Source: CAYLZO01 sp964387775
GTDB lineage: Bacteria > Chloroflexota > Anaerolineae > JAAYZQ01
Reading direction: 5' to 3'
Assembly (NCBI GenBank): GCA_964387775.1
Contig: CAYLZO010000022.1
Span: 1 to 34,752 of the forward strand
Length of the DNA: 34,752 nt
Notes under the pieces: model-generated
The model's input: the letters and a program-made list of their open reading frames with translations, nothing else
Told to the model about the DNA's origin: nothing
Databases searched by the model: none
Shown here: positions 20,428-32,077 of the stretch, piece after piece
Position numbering within the stretch: the first letter of the stretch is position 1
Layout: the number at the start of each line of letters is the position of its first letter
Position numbers and translations under genes: made by a program

Positions 20428-22464
20428 ATGCCTACAACTCATTATGATACCGAGGACATCCAAGTCCTCGATTACCCGGAGAATATCCAGCGCCGGCCCG
20501 GCATGTACGTCGGCGGCACGGGGCTCGACGCCCTGCACCACCTGGCCTACGAGCTGATCGACAACGCTGTAGACGAGGCGTTGGCCGGCGCCTGCCAACG
20601 GATCGGCGTCGAGTTGCACCCCGACGGCTCGATGACGGTGACAGACGACGGGCGTGGCATCCCCACCGGCATGCACGCCGAGAAGGGCAAGCCGACCCTG
20701 GAGCTGGTCTTTACCGAGCTGCACGCCGGTGGCAAATTTAAGGAGGGCAGCTACTCGACCAGCGGCGGCTTGCATGGCGTGGGCATCAAGGCCACCAACG
20801 CCCTGTCGGAGTGGCTGGAGGTGCGCGTCAAGCGGAACGGCGTGGTCTATTTCCAGCGCCACGAGGACGGCCTGCCCGCCCACTCGGTCCAGATCCTCGA
20901 CCCGGCCCAGGGCGACGTCATCGCCGAGGTGGGCGCCAAGGACGAGCAAAAAGCGATCAAGGCTCACGCCGACAAAAAGCTGGGCACCGGCACCGAGATC
21001 AAGTTCAAGCCCAGCGGCCGCTTCATGGACATCACCGACTTTGATTTCGACGCCCTGACGCGCCGCCTGCAAGTCACCGCCTTCCTCCTGCCCGGCGTCA
21101 CCGTAGAGCTGATCGACGCCCGCAAAAAGAAGAAGCGGGAAAAGACCTTTCGCTACGACGGCGGCCTGGTCGAGTACGTCAACTGGCTCAACGACAGCCG
21201 CAAGGCCCTCCACCGCCGGCCCCTGGAGGTCGAGGGCAGCCAGAACGGCGTGGCCGTGGACGTCGTCTTCCAGTGGCACACCAGCGTAGACGACAGCGAG
21301 ATCGTCAGTTTCGTCAATACCATCCCCACGCCCGACGGCGGCAAACACGTGGCCGGCTTCAAGAGCGCCATCACCAAGGCCATCAACCAGTTCGCCTCGG
21401 AGAAAAAGCTGTCCAAGGGCAAGGGCGACGCCAGCATCCGGGGCAGCGACACGCTGGCCGGGCTGACGGCCGTGCTGAAAATCTCGATGCACGACCCCCA
21501 TTTTACCAGCCAGACCAAGACCCAGCTCGCCAGCGACCACGTGCAGGGCATCGTCTACAGCATCGTCTATGAGGGCCTGCTGGAGCAACTGCGCAAGAAC
21601 GTCTCGCTGGGGCGGACCATCGTCAAACAGGCCCAGGCGGCGGCCCAGGCCCGGGTGGCAGCCAGCAAGGCCCGCTCGCTCGTCATCCGCCGCAGCGTGC
21701 TCGACGCCGCCGATTCGGGCCTGCCGGGCAAGCTGGCCGACGTGAGCAAGGGCACGACCATCGACCAGACCGTGCTCTACATCGTCGAGGGCGACAGCGC
21801 CGGCGGCTCGTGCAAGATGGCCCGCGACCGGCGCTTTCACGCCATCCTGCCCCTGCGCGGCAAGCCGCTGAACGTCGAGGGCAAAAAGGTGACCCGTCTG
21901 CTGAACAACAACGAGATCAAGGCCATCATCGCCGCCATCGGTGGCGGCATCGGGCGCGATTTCCGCGCCGACGATATGCGCTACGGCGGCGTGGCCATCC
22001 TGGTCGACGCCGACGTGGACGGCGACCACATCCGCACCCTGCTCTACACGCTATTTTGGCGCTACATGCGGCCCATGGTCGAGACGGGCAAGCTATACGT
22101 GGCCGTGGCACCCCTCTACCTGCTGCGCAAGGGGCGCCAGGCCCGCTACGCCTACTCGGACCGCGAGCGGGACGTCATCCTGGAAGAGTGGGGGCGCAAC
22201 GGGACCTCCATCCAGCGCTACAAGGGGCTGGGCGAGATGAACCCCGAGCAGTTGCGCGAGACGGTGTTCAGCGTCGGCGACTATGGCCCCTGGAACGAAA
22301 GCCTGCGCCGCGTCACCGTCGAGGACGTGCACCACGCCAACCAACTCGTCAGCACGTTGATGGGCCGCTCGGCGCGCAACCGCCGCGCCTGGCTGCTGGA
22401 GCGCTGGCGCCAGGAGGAACACGCCGCCAACGGCGACAAAGACGACGAGGACGAGGAAGGATAG
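20428..22464 (+). CDS. gyrB: DNA gyrase/topoisomerase IV subunit B
   Basis: 678 residues. This is the ATPase subunit of a type IIA topoisomerase, working with the A subunit encoded further on. The GHKL ATPase site is visible: ELIDNAVDEALAG, VTDDGRGIPTGMH, GGLHGVGIKATNALSEWLEV. The transducer has QTKTQLASDHVQGIV. The TOPRIM metal site has E454 in VEGDSAGGSCKM and DADVDG (D527 onward), then LPLRGKPLNVE and YKGLGEMNPEQL. Spelling of several motifs (GIKATNALS, VDGDHIRTLL) lies between GyrB and ParE, so the subtype is not certain. ATG at 20428 follows AGGAGA. The next gene begins five bases after the stop. Confidence 0.9.
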   Translation: MPTTHYDTEDIQVLDYPENIQRRPGMYVGGTGLDALHHLAYELIDNAVDEALAGACQRIGVELHPDGSMTVTDDGRGIPTGMHAEKGKPTLELVFTELHAGGKFKEGSYSTSGGLHGVGIKATNALSEWLEVRVKRNGVVYFQRHEDGLPAHSVQILDPAQGDVIAEVGAKDEQKAIKAHADKKLGTGTEIKFKPSGRFMDITDFDFDALTRRLQVTAFLLPGVTVELIDARKKKKREKTFRYDGGLVEYVNWLNDSRKALHRRPLEVEGSQNGVAVDVVFQWHTSVDDSEIVSFVNTIPTPDGGKHVAGFKSAITKAINQFASEKKLSKGKGDASIRGSDTLAGLTAVLKISMHDPHFTSQTKTQLASDHVQGIVYSIVYEGLLEQLRKNVSLGRTIVKQAQAAAQARVAASKARSLVIRRSVLDAADSGLPGKLADVSKGTTIDQTVLYIVEGDSAGGSCKMARDRRFHAILPLRGKPLNVEGKKVTRLLNNNEIKAIIAAIGGGIGRDFRADDMRYGGVAILVDADVDGDHIRTLLYTLFWRYMRPMVETGKLYVAVAPLYLLRKGRQARYAYSDRERDVILEEWGRNGTSIQRYKGLGEMNPEQLRETVFSVGDYGPWNESLRRVTVEDVHHANQLVSTLMGRSARNRRAWLLERWRQEEHAANGDKDDEDEEG

Positions 22465-22469
22465 TCACC

Positions 22470-25400
22470 GTGACAAACTTGCTCGATCACGCGTGCGAGG
22501 TGGCGTCTGAGGTGACTATCGCCACTTTCGGCTCATCGAACGAGGCTACCCTGCGGCACCAGGTGGAAGGAATCCTGGAACGGCACTGCCGGACACTGGG
22601 GATCGCCTGGACGCCTTTCCAGTTGGAGCGCGCCCTGGCAGATGGGGACCGCGTGCGGTTCGCCGACGTTGCACATGGGGCGGTGATCATCGAATACGAA
22701 TTCCCAGGCAATTTTGGCGGCCGCGAAGGAGCAAAGCTGGCCGAAGCACAGGGACAGGCCGGCGACTATGCGCGACTGATGCACCAGGAAGAAGGCCGTG
22801 CCCTTTCCGAGTACGTGCTCGTAGCCTGGGACGGCAATCACGTCAGCTTTGGGCGTTTCGAGGACGATGCTCCTCGATGGGAGCCCCTGTCCCCCTTCAA
22901 GGCCAAAGCCGCGCAACGATTGCTTCTGTATCTTGAGGAAGACGGTATCCCCCTGGTCCACCCCCAATTGTTGTCCCAACTGGTCGGCCCAGAATCGGTG
23001 ATTGGGACCCAACTCATCCCCCGGTTTTTCCAAGCAGTGCACGCAACCCAGAATCTCGCGTCTGGACAAACGAGCAAGACCAAATTGCTGTTCGCCGAGT
23101 GGCAGAGACTATTTGGCCAGGTGGTAGGTGTCCAGTCCGAGCACTTGAAAGCATTGTTGGCACGCCAGGGGGAACAACATGGCCAGCCTTATGACGAGAA
23201 CCCCGCAGCCTATCTCTTTGCCCTGAACACCTACATTGCATTGGTAGCCAAGCTGGTCGCAGCGATGTCGCTTCCCCACGCATCCCAGGATTTGACCAGC
23301 CCGGCCAGCACCGTAGCAGCCAAAATCCAGACGCTTGAATTGGGGCGGCTTTTCGTCGATGCGGGCATCTCGAACATGCTCATCGGCGACTTTTTTTCGT
23401 GGTATCGGGATGACTCACACTGGCCCACTTTTGAGCCGATCATCGGCACCCTCATCGCCCGTCTGAGCAACGTCAGTTTCGATGTAACGCGCAAGGACCC
23501 CGATACGACGAGAGACATGTTCAAAGGGATGTACCAGACCTTCGTGCCCAAGGCGCTGCGGCACGCCTTGGGAGAATACTACACCCCTGATTGGCTCGCG
23601 GCGCACGCCTTGGACCGGATCGGCTGGGCCCAAGAAGACGAGCTACTCGATCCAACCTGCGGCTCGGGGACCTTTATCCTGGAAGCTGTGCGTCGCAGAC
23701 TAACGGCTGATGGAGACGGCTTCCAAGATGCCGGCGAATTGCTTTCTGGGTTGTTCGGTATCGACCTGAATCCCCTTGCCGTGCTGGCAGCTCGCGCATC
23801 GCTCGTAGTGTTTCTTTCTCCCTACCTGGATCCCAGGAACCCGGTTCGCCTTCCGATTTTTCTGGCAGATGCCATCAACACGGCCTCCGCCGACGGATCT
23901 GTCTACCGACACACGCTGCTGACCGAAGAAGGCCCGAAATCGTTTGCCATTCCGACCACGTTGGTCAAGAACGAACAGTTTTATGACGTTATGCTCAGAA
24001 TCCGAGCACTCGTCGAGGCAGACTATGCGCCAGAGGACGTGGTCCGCATCATTCGCACCGAATTCGATCTGGACCTATCGCCCCAGGAGCACGAGGCCCT
24101 GCTAGGAACCGTCACAATCCTCGTGGACCTCTACCGTGTGGGTTGGGACAGCATTTGGGCGGCGATTCTGGCCGACCGCTTTGCGGCAGCGGTGATACCG
24201 CCCGTGCGATTCATCGCCGGCAATCCGCCCTGGGTGAAATGGAGCCACCTGCCACCCGAATACGCCGAGTTTATCAAAGACAGGTGTCTGCAACTCGGCG
24301 TGTTCAGCCAAGACCGTTGGGTTGGCGGTATCGAATCGGACATCTCGACCGTCATTACCTACGAAGCCCTCAACAAGTGGTTGGCACCCCAGGGCAAGAT
24401 GGCGTTTTTCATCACCGGTACGGTTTTCGCCAACGAATCCAGCCAGGGATTCCGCCAGTTTCACCTCCAACACCGCTGTCTGCGAGCGCGCGTCATCGCC
24501 GTGGAGGATTTCGATGCTGTGGCCCCGTTCGAGGGCATCAGCAACTTTCCCACGTTGCTCCTGCTAGAGCGAGACGGAGTGACCGACTACCCGGTGCCCT
24601 ATCGAGTATGGACACCGGCCACGGTTGACGCCGGTCCAGCACGCACCTTTGCGAGCGGAGAGGATTTCCGTAGCAGCGCCGATTGTCTAGAACTTTTGGC
24701 CGCGCCGATCCCTGGAACGGAGGCTGGCCCCTGGCTCAAGGGTACAAGACGGGAGCACGACATCTGGCAGAAGCTCTTTGGCCCGGAAGAGCCGCACTAC
24801 CGAGCCCGCAAAGGCGTCACCACAGACCGCAACGGCATCTTTTTCGTCCGAGTTCTTGAAGTGTCCCCCGACGGTCAGCTCTGCAAGATCCAGAACAATC
24901 CGAGCATAGGCCGCAGCCCGGGGATTCCTCAGGTTACGGCCTACGTCGAAACAGAGCACGTTTTCCCATTGCTGCGCGGACGCGGCGTCGGCGCATTCAC
25001 GGCCGTTCCCGATCCCGAATTCCGCGTTCTTCTCCCCCAAAGAGAAATGCACGGCGATCCTCAACTCCCGGAAACCGCCCGACACGCCCATGCTTTTCTG
25101 CGCCAATTCGAGGACGAGCTACGACGACGGTCCAGCTACAAGCGCTACCAAAAAGGCAAACCATATTGGTCTCTGTGGACGACCGGGCCTTACACCTTCA
25201 GCCCCTTCAAGGTGGTCTGGAAAGAGATGTCTGGCAAGACGTTCTCCGCCGCCTACACGGGCACGTTCTCCGATCCACTCCTGGGTGACAGGCTCGTCAT
25301 TCCCGATCACAAGGTATATTTTGTGCCCCTTGATACCAAAGACGAAGCTGCCTACTTGACGGCGTTCCTGAATTCAACCGTAGTCTCGGGCGCCATCTCG

Positions 25401-25595
25401 GCCTACGCCGCGCAGTTGAGCCTGGGGACCAGCGTCGTCGAATATTTGAACATCCCACCTTTCACACCTTCCAATCCCCGACACCGGCAGCTAGCCCACC
25501 TGGCCCAACAGATCAGCCAAAGGGGCGGAGCGCCCACAGAGGCTGAAGCCGGCGAGATGGATCGGGTGGTGGCCGAGATGTTTGACCTGGCCTGA
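22470..25595 (+). CDS. Single-chain N6-adenine DNA methyltransferase / type IIG-like restriction-modification enzyme
   Basis: About 1041 residues. An N-terminal ~170-residue domain has D66 followed by AVIIEYEF (E75, E77), a pattern that could be a PD-(D/E)XK-type nuclease site in the BamHI-like ExE form. A helical region follows. The methyltransferase core shows GEYYTPDWLAAHALDRIG, motif I DPTCGSGTFILEA (from D394) and motif IV NPPW (N585), the N6-adenine signature. The C-terminal ~300 residues look like a target recognition domain (YLTAFLNSTVVSGAISAYAA, VVEYLNIPPF). This is the Eco57I/type IIL-like one-chain layout. The start is GTG at 22470 with GGAAGG nearby, five bases after gyrB. Codon use is visibly richer in A/T-ending codons than gyrB or gyrA, which suggests acquisition. 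No separate restriction or specificity gene is adjacent. Confidence 0.85.
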   Translation: MTNLLDHACEVASEVTIATFGSSNEATLRHQVEGILERHCRTLGIAWTPFQLERALADGDRVRFADVAHGAVIIEYEFPGNFGGREGAKLAEAQGQAGDYARLMHQEEGRALSEYVLVAWDGNHVSFGRFEDDAPRWEPLSPFKAKAAQRLLLYLEEDGIPLVHPQLLSQLVGPESVIGTQLIPRFFQAVHATQNLASGQTSKTKLLFAEWQRLFGQVVGVQSEHLKALLARQGEQHGQPYDENPAAYLFALNTYIALVAKLVAAMSLPHASQDLTSPASTVAAKIQTLELGRLFVDAGISNMLIGDFFSWYRDDSHWPTFEPIIGTLIARLSNVSFDVTRKDPDTTRDMFKGMYQTFVPKALRHALGEYYTPDWLAAHALDRIGWAQEDELLDPTCGSGTFILEAVRRRLTADGDGFQDAGELLSGLFGIDLNPLAVLAARASLVVFLSPYLDPRNPVRLPIFLADAINTASADGSVYRHTLLTEEGPKSFAIPTTLVKNEQFYDVMLRIRALVEADYAPEDVVRIIRTEFDLDLSPQEHEALLGTVTILVDLYRVGWDSIWAAILADRFAAAVIPPVRFIAGNPPWVKWSHLPPEYAEFIKDRCLQLGVFSQDRWVGGIESDISTVITYEALNKWLAPQGKMAFFITGTVFANESSQGFRQFHLQHRCLRARVIAVEDFDAVAPFEGISNFPTLLLLERDGVTDYPVPYRVWTPATVDAGPARTFASGEDFRSSADCLELLAAPIPGTEAGPWLKGTRREHDIWQKLFGPEEPHYRARKGVTTDRNGIFFVRVLEVSPDGQLCKIQNNPSIGRSPGIPQVTAYVETEHVFPLLRGRGVGAFTAVPDPEFRVLLPQREMHGDPQLPETARHAHAFLRQFEDELRRRSSYKRYQKGKPYWSLWTTGPYTFSPFKVVWKEMSGKTFSAAYTGTFSDPLLGDRLVIPDHKVYFVPLDTKDEAAYLTAFLNSTVVSGAISAYAAQLSLGTSVVEYLNIPPFTPSNPRHRQLAHLAQQISQRGGAPTEAEAGEMDRVVAEMFDLA

Positions 25596-25621
25596 CTGAA
25601 CGCACAACAGGAGCAAGATTG

Positions 25622-25650
25622 ATGAAAGTAACAACGCTTCAAGGTGAAAC

Positions 25651-25657
<7 letters not shown>
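25622..25657 (+). CDS. Possible 11-codon coupling ORF before gyrA
   Basis: ATG at 25622 follows AGGAGCAAGATTG and encodes MKVTTLQGETC; the stop (25655-25657) overlaps the gyrA start at 25651. It could couple translation, or be chance. Low confidence. Confidence 0.25.
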
Positions 25658-29475
<3,818 letters not shown>

Positions 29476-29499
29476 ATTTCGGTTCGGAAAGCAAGGTGC

Positions 29500-29533
29500 A
29501 GCGCCCCGCTTGGCGGGGCGCTTTCCTTTTTTG
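29500..29533 (+). terminator. Intrinsic terminator after gyrA
   Basis: AGCGCCCCGC (29500-29509), short loop TTG, GCGGGGCGCT (29513-29522), ten perfect pairs, then ttccttttttg. It closes the gyrase operon. Confidence 0.9.
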
Positions 29534-29579
29534 CCAATGCCGCAAAGTCGAAAACTGGCCAGAGCCAGGGCTCAAGCGT

Positions 29580-29609
29580 TTGTACAGTGCTGCCACCTTG
29601 TGCTATAAT
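29580..29609 (+). promoter_or_regulatory. Sigma-70 promoter for degV-family gene
   Basis: TTGTAC (29580-29585), 18-base spacer, perfect TATAAT (29604-29609). Confidence 0.78.
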
Positions 29610-29651
29610 GGCGAGCATCAACAGCCTGCAAACTGAACCAAGGGAGAGAGC

Positions 29652-30512
29652 ATGGATCGCAAACGAGATCAACGAATCGCCGTCGTGACCGACAGCACGT
29701 CGGACCTGCCGCCAGAGTTGGTGGAGCAGTACGACATCCACGTCGTGCCCCAGATCTTGATCATGGGCGAAAAAACCTGGCGGGACAAGGTGGACATCGA
29801 CTCGCAGACCTTCTACGAGCTGCTCCAGACGTCGCCCGATTTCCCGGCCAGCTCCCAGCCCAGCGTCCTCAGCTTCCAGGAACTGTTTGCCGAGCTCTCC
29901 CAGACGGCCGATGGCATCGTGGCCGTGCTGGTCTCCGACGAGCTGAGCGGAACCATCAACTCGGCCCAGATGGCCAAGCAGAACCTGCCTGACGTTCCCA
30001 TCGAGATCGTCGACTCGCGGGCCGCCTCGATGCAGCTCGGGTTCATGGTCCTGGCCACGGCCAGGGCAGCCGCCGCCGGAAAGGACCTGCAAGCCGTGGC
30101 CGACACCGCCCGGGACCTGGTCGGCAGGACGTACGTCTACTTTGTGGTGGACACCCTGGAATACCTCCACCGGGGCGGGCGCATCGGCGCTGCGGCCAGG
30201 CTGTTTGGCTCCGCTCTCAATTTGAAGCCGCTGCTGACCATCTCGGACGGCATCGTCCAGCCCGTGGCCAAGATCCGCTCGCGCCGCAAGGCCCTCGACC
30301 GGCTGCGCAGCGTCCTCAAAGAGCAGATAGCAGACGAGGACCAGGTACACATGGCCGTGCTCCACGTCGCCGCGCCCGAGGAAGCGGCCAGACTCGGTCA
30401 AGAACTGAGGGCCGAATTCCAGCCGGTGGAGATGATCCACAGCGAGTGCGGCCCCGTCATCGGCACCCACGCCGGGCCGGGCACGGTTGGCATGGCCTTT
30501 TATGTCGAATAG
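29652..30512 (+). CDS. DegV family fatty-acid-binding protein
   Basis: 286 residues, normal for the family. DegV/FakB proteins bind a fatty acid and, in bacteria with FakA, present it for phosphorylation. Typical parts are RIAVVTDSTSDLPPELVEQY at the N-terminus, SQPSVLSFQELFAEL, ISDELSGT-like VLVSDELSGTINSAQMA, VDTLEYLHRGGRIGAAARLF, LKPLLTISDGIVQPVAKIRS and GPVIGTHAGPGTVGMAF near the end. ATG at 29652 follows AAGGGAGAGAGC. It has its own promoter and stands alone; no FakA-like kinase is in the window, so the pathway link is unproven. High confidence in family. Confidence 0.93.
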   Translation: MDRKRDQRIAVVTDSTSDLPPELVEQYDIHVVPQILIMGEKTWRDKVDIDSQTFYELLQTSPDFPASSQPSVLSFQELFAELSQTADGIVAVLVSDELSGTINSAQMAKQNLPDVPIEIVDSRAASMQLGFMVLATARAAAAGKDLQAVADTARDLVGRTYVYFVVDTLEYLHRGGRIGAAARLFGSALNLKPLLTISDGIVQPVAKIRSRRKALDRLRSVLKEQIADEDQVHMAVLHVAAPEEAARLGQELRAEFQPVEMIHSECGPVIGTHAGPGTVGMAFYVE

Positions 30513-30688
30513 AGATAATAGATTCGTCTTTCCCCCTCGCCCTGCTCGCGCTGGCGGCGAAAACCAAAGCTCGACAGGCCCAAACGTGAACCATTAACGG
30601 ACCTAATGCGTTATGAAAATGAGGAGCATGTCCCATGCTCCCCATTCTTAAGGAGTTGTCCAAAAACAACTTCGTACTTTTGCAACTA

Positions 30689-30722
30689 GAAATCATCCTT
30701 CGACGGAGCTCAGGATGATTTC
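30689..30722. repeat. Palindromic repeat, copy 1 (CCTTCGAC…CTCAGG family)
   Basis: GAAATCATCCT (30689-30699) and AGGATGATTTC (30712-30722) form a perfect 11-base inverted repeat around TCGACGGAGCTC. The core resembles the element at 8384-8400. Confidence 0.75.
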
Positions 30723-30746
30723 AGGCGATTTCTGCTCTCAGAGACC

Positions 30747-30803
30747 GCAAAAGTCTTCCTTCGACATGGCGGCCCGGAGGTCGCACATCAGGATGACTTT
30801 TGC
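30747..30803. repeat. Palindromic repeat, copy 2
   Basis: GCAAAAGTCTTCCT (30747-30760) and AGGATGACTTTTGC (30790-30803) pair at 13 of 14 positions. The loop is longer than in copy 1 but begins with the same CCTTCGAC and ends with CAGGATGA. Confidence 0.75.
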
Positions 30804-30873
30804 CGGCTTCGGATGTGCGAAGTCAATGATGGACAAGCCCTAACCTGAACCGCTGCCACGAGGAGGTCGAAGC

Positions 30874-32064
30874 GTGACGAGATACCTGGTCCGCCAGGCT
30901 GTGTTGAGCTTGGTCAAGTTGTTCATCTTTTTGACCCTCATGTTCTTTTTCATCCAGATCATGATGCCCCACGATTTTGTGGCTCAGTTCTCCCTGGGCT
31001 GCGACGCCGCGTGCCGTGCGGCCATGCGCGCCCAACTCGGCCTCGACCGGCCCCTGAGCGAGCGTTACTTCCACTGGCTGGGCCAGATCGTGACCCTGGA
31101 CCTGGGCAACTCTTTCCGTGGCGGCCCCATCCTCGACATCTTGATGCAGGTCGCACCGTCCACCATCCTCATCTTTGTCATCGGGACGGTGGTTGCCTTT
31201 ATCATCGGCCAGTGGCTGGGCAAGATTACGGCGTGGTGGGGACGTGGCCCCCTATCACGGAGCATCACGCTGGTCGGCATCGTGCTCTTTACGTCCTTTC
31301 CCCCCTGGCTGGCCTGGCTGGTCTCCTACGTGATCACTCGGGGCTCCGAATTTGTGGTCATGGGCGAGATTGGCGGCCTCAGAGGAGTATCCTTGAGAGG
31401 GCTCCTGTCCAGAGAGCTTTGGGAGGGTTCCGAGCTAACACCCCAGGCCCTTATCACGCGCATGATCCTGAGCCTGTTGGTCTCCGCACTCTTTTTCGTC
31501 GTGCTCAACGCCTTGCTGAAGCGTTTGACGCGCCACAGCATCCCAGGCTCCCTTGTCCTGCTCCTCATCGGCCTCAGCACCGTCGGAAGTTGGTATGCCC
31601 TGGCCATGGAGCAACGAGTTTTTGACATCTGGTCGGTAGCCTGGCTCCCCTTGTTGACCTACATCCTGTTGTCCTTTGGCGAAACCCTGATCATCATGCA
31701 GTCCAGTATGACAGAGGTGCTGAAAGAAGAATACATCAACACCGCGCATGCGAAAGGTCTGCCGGCGTCTGTTGTGCGGGAAAAGCACGCTGCCCGCAAT
31801 GCCATGCTGCCCGCACTCAGCCGGCTGGTGATCTCGCTGCCTTACCTGATCACGGGCGTGGTCATCATCGAGAGCTCCCTGCGCTGGCCCGGAATGGGCA
31901 CGACGATGTGGAATGCCCTCTATTGGCAGGATATGCCCCTCGTGATGAACACCCTCCTCCTGGTCGGCGTATTATCCCTGGTCGCCCGCCTGGCCCTCGA
32001 CGTCATCATCGCCTACCAAGACCCTCGAATCCGCTACGATCAACGAGAAGCCGCACGCTCGTGA
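30874..32064 (+). CDS. ABC transporter permease, dipeptide/oligopeptide DppB type
   Basis: 396 residues, longer than usual DppB/OppB (about 310-340). N-terminal TM helix (about 11-31) precedes the family segment MRAQLGLDRPLSERYFHWLG and LDLGNSFRGGPILDIL. The permease core has TM helices near 96-114, 130-153, 196-215, 225-245 and 253-275. The EAA loop that docks the ATPase is EYINTAHAKGLPASVVREKH with RNAMLPALSR (about 286-318). The extra length lies between the third helix and the EAA loop and seems to add membrane segments. The start is GTG at 30874 after AGGAGG. The DppC-type gene follows 13 bases later. No ATPase or binding-protein gene is in view, so the substrate is unknown. Confidence 0.88.
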   Translation: MTRYLVRQAVLSLVKLFIFLTLMFFFIQIMMPHDFVAQFSLGCDAACRAAMRAQLGLDRPLSERYFHWLGQIVTLDLGNSFRGGPILDILMQVAPSTILIFVIGTVVAFIIGQWLGKITAWWGRGPLSRSITLVGIVLFTSFPPWLAWLVSYVITRGSEFVVMGEIGGLRGVSLRGLLSRELWEGSELTPQALITRMILSLLVSALFFVVLNALLKRLTRHSIPGSLVLLLIGLSTVGSWYALAMEQRVFDIWSVAWLPLLTYILLSFGETLIIMQSSMTEVLKEEYINTAHAKGLPASVVREKHAARNAMLPALSRLVISLPYLITGVVIIESSLRWPGMGTTMWNALYWQDMPLVMNTLLLVGVLSLVARLALDVIIAYQDPRIRYDQREAARS

Positions 32065-32077
32065 CCCGGAGGCTCAT

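Larger units (their letters stand above)
30513..30873. other. 361-base non-coding gap with hairpins
   Basis: No gene with a ribosome site. Holds GGAGCATG-TCC-CATGCTCC (30623-30641), a perfect 8-base stem that may help end the degV transcript though it lacks a T-run, and the two palindromic repeats listed separately. I found no good promoter for the permease genes. Confidence 0.6.

Noticed and set aside
20413..22029. Minus-strand open frame opposite gyrB
   Set aside because: Antisense shadow; protein composition typical of reversed high-GC coding DNA.
21810..22469. Extension of the adenine methyltransferase back into gyrB
   Set aside because: That part is gyrB in another frame. GTG at 22470 has a ribosome site and fits the domain start.
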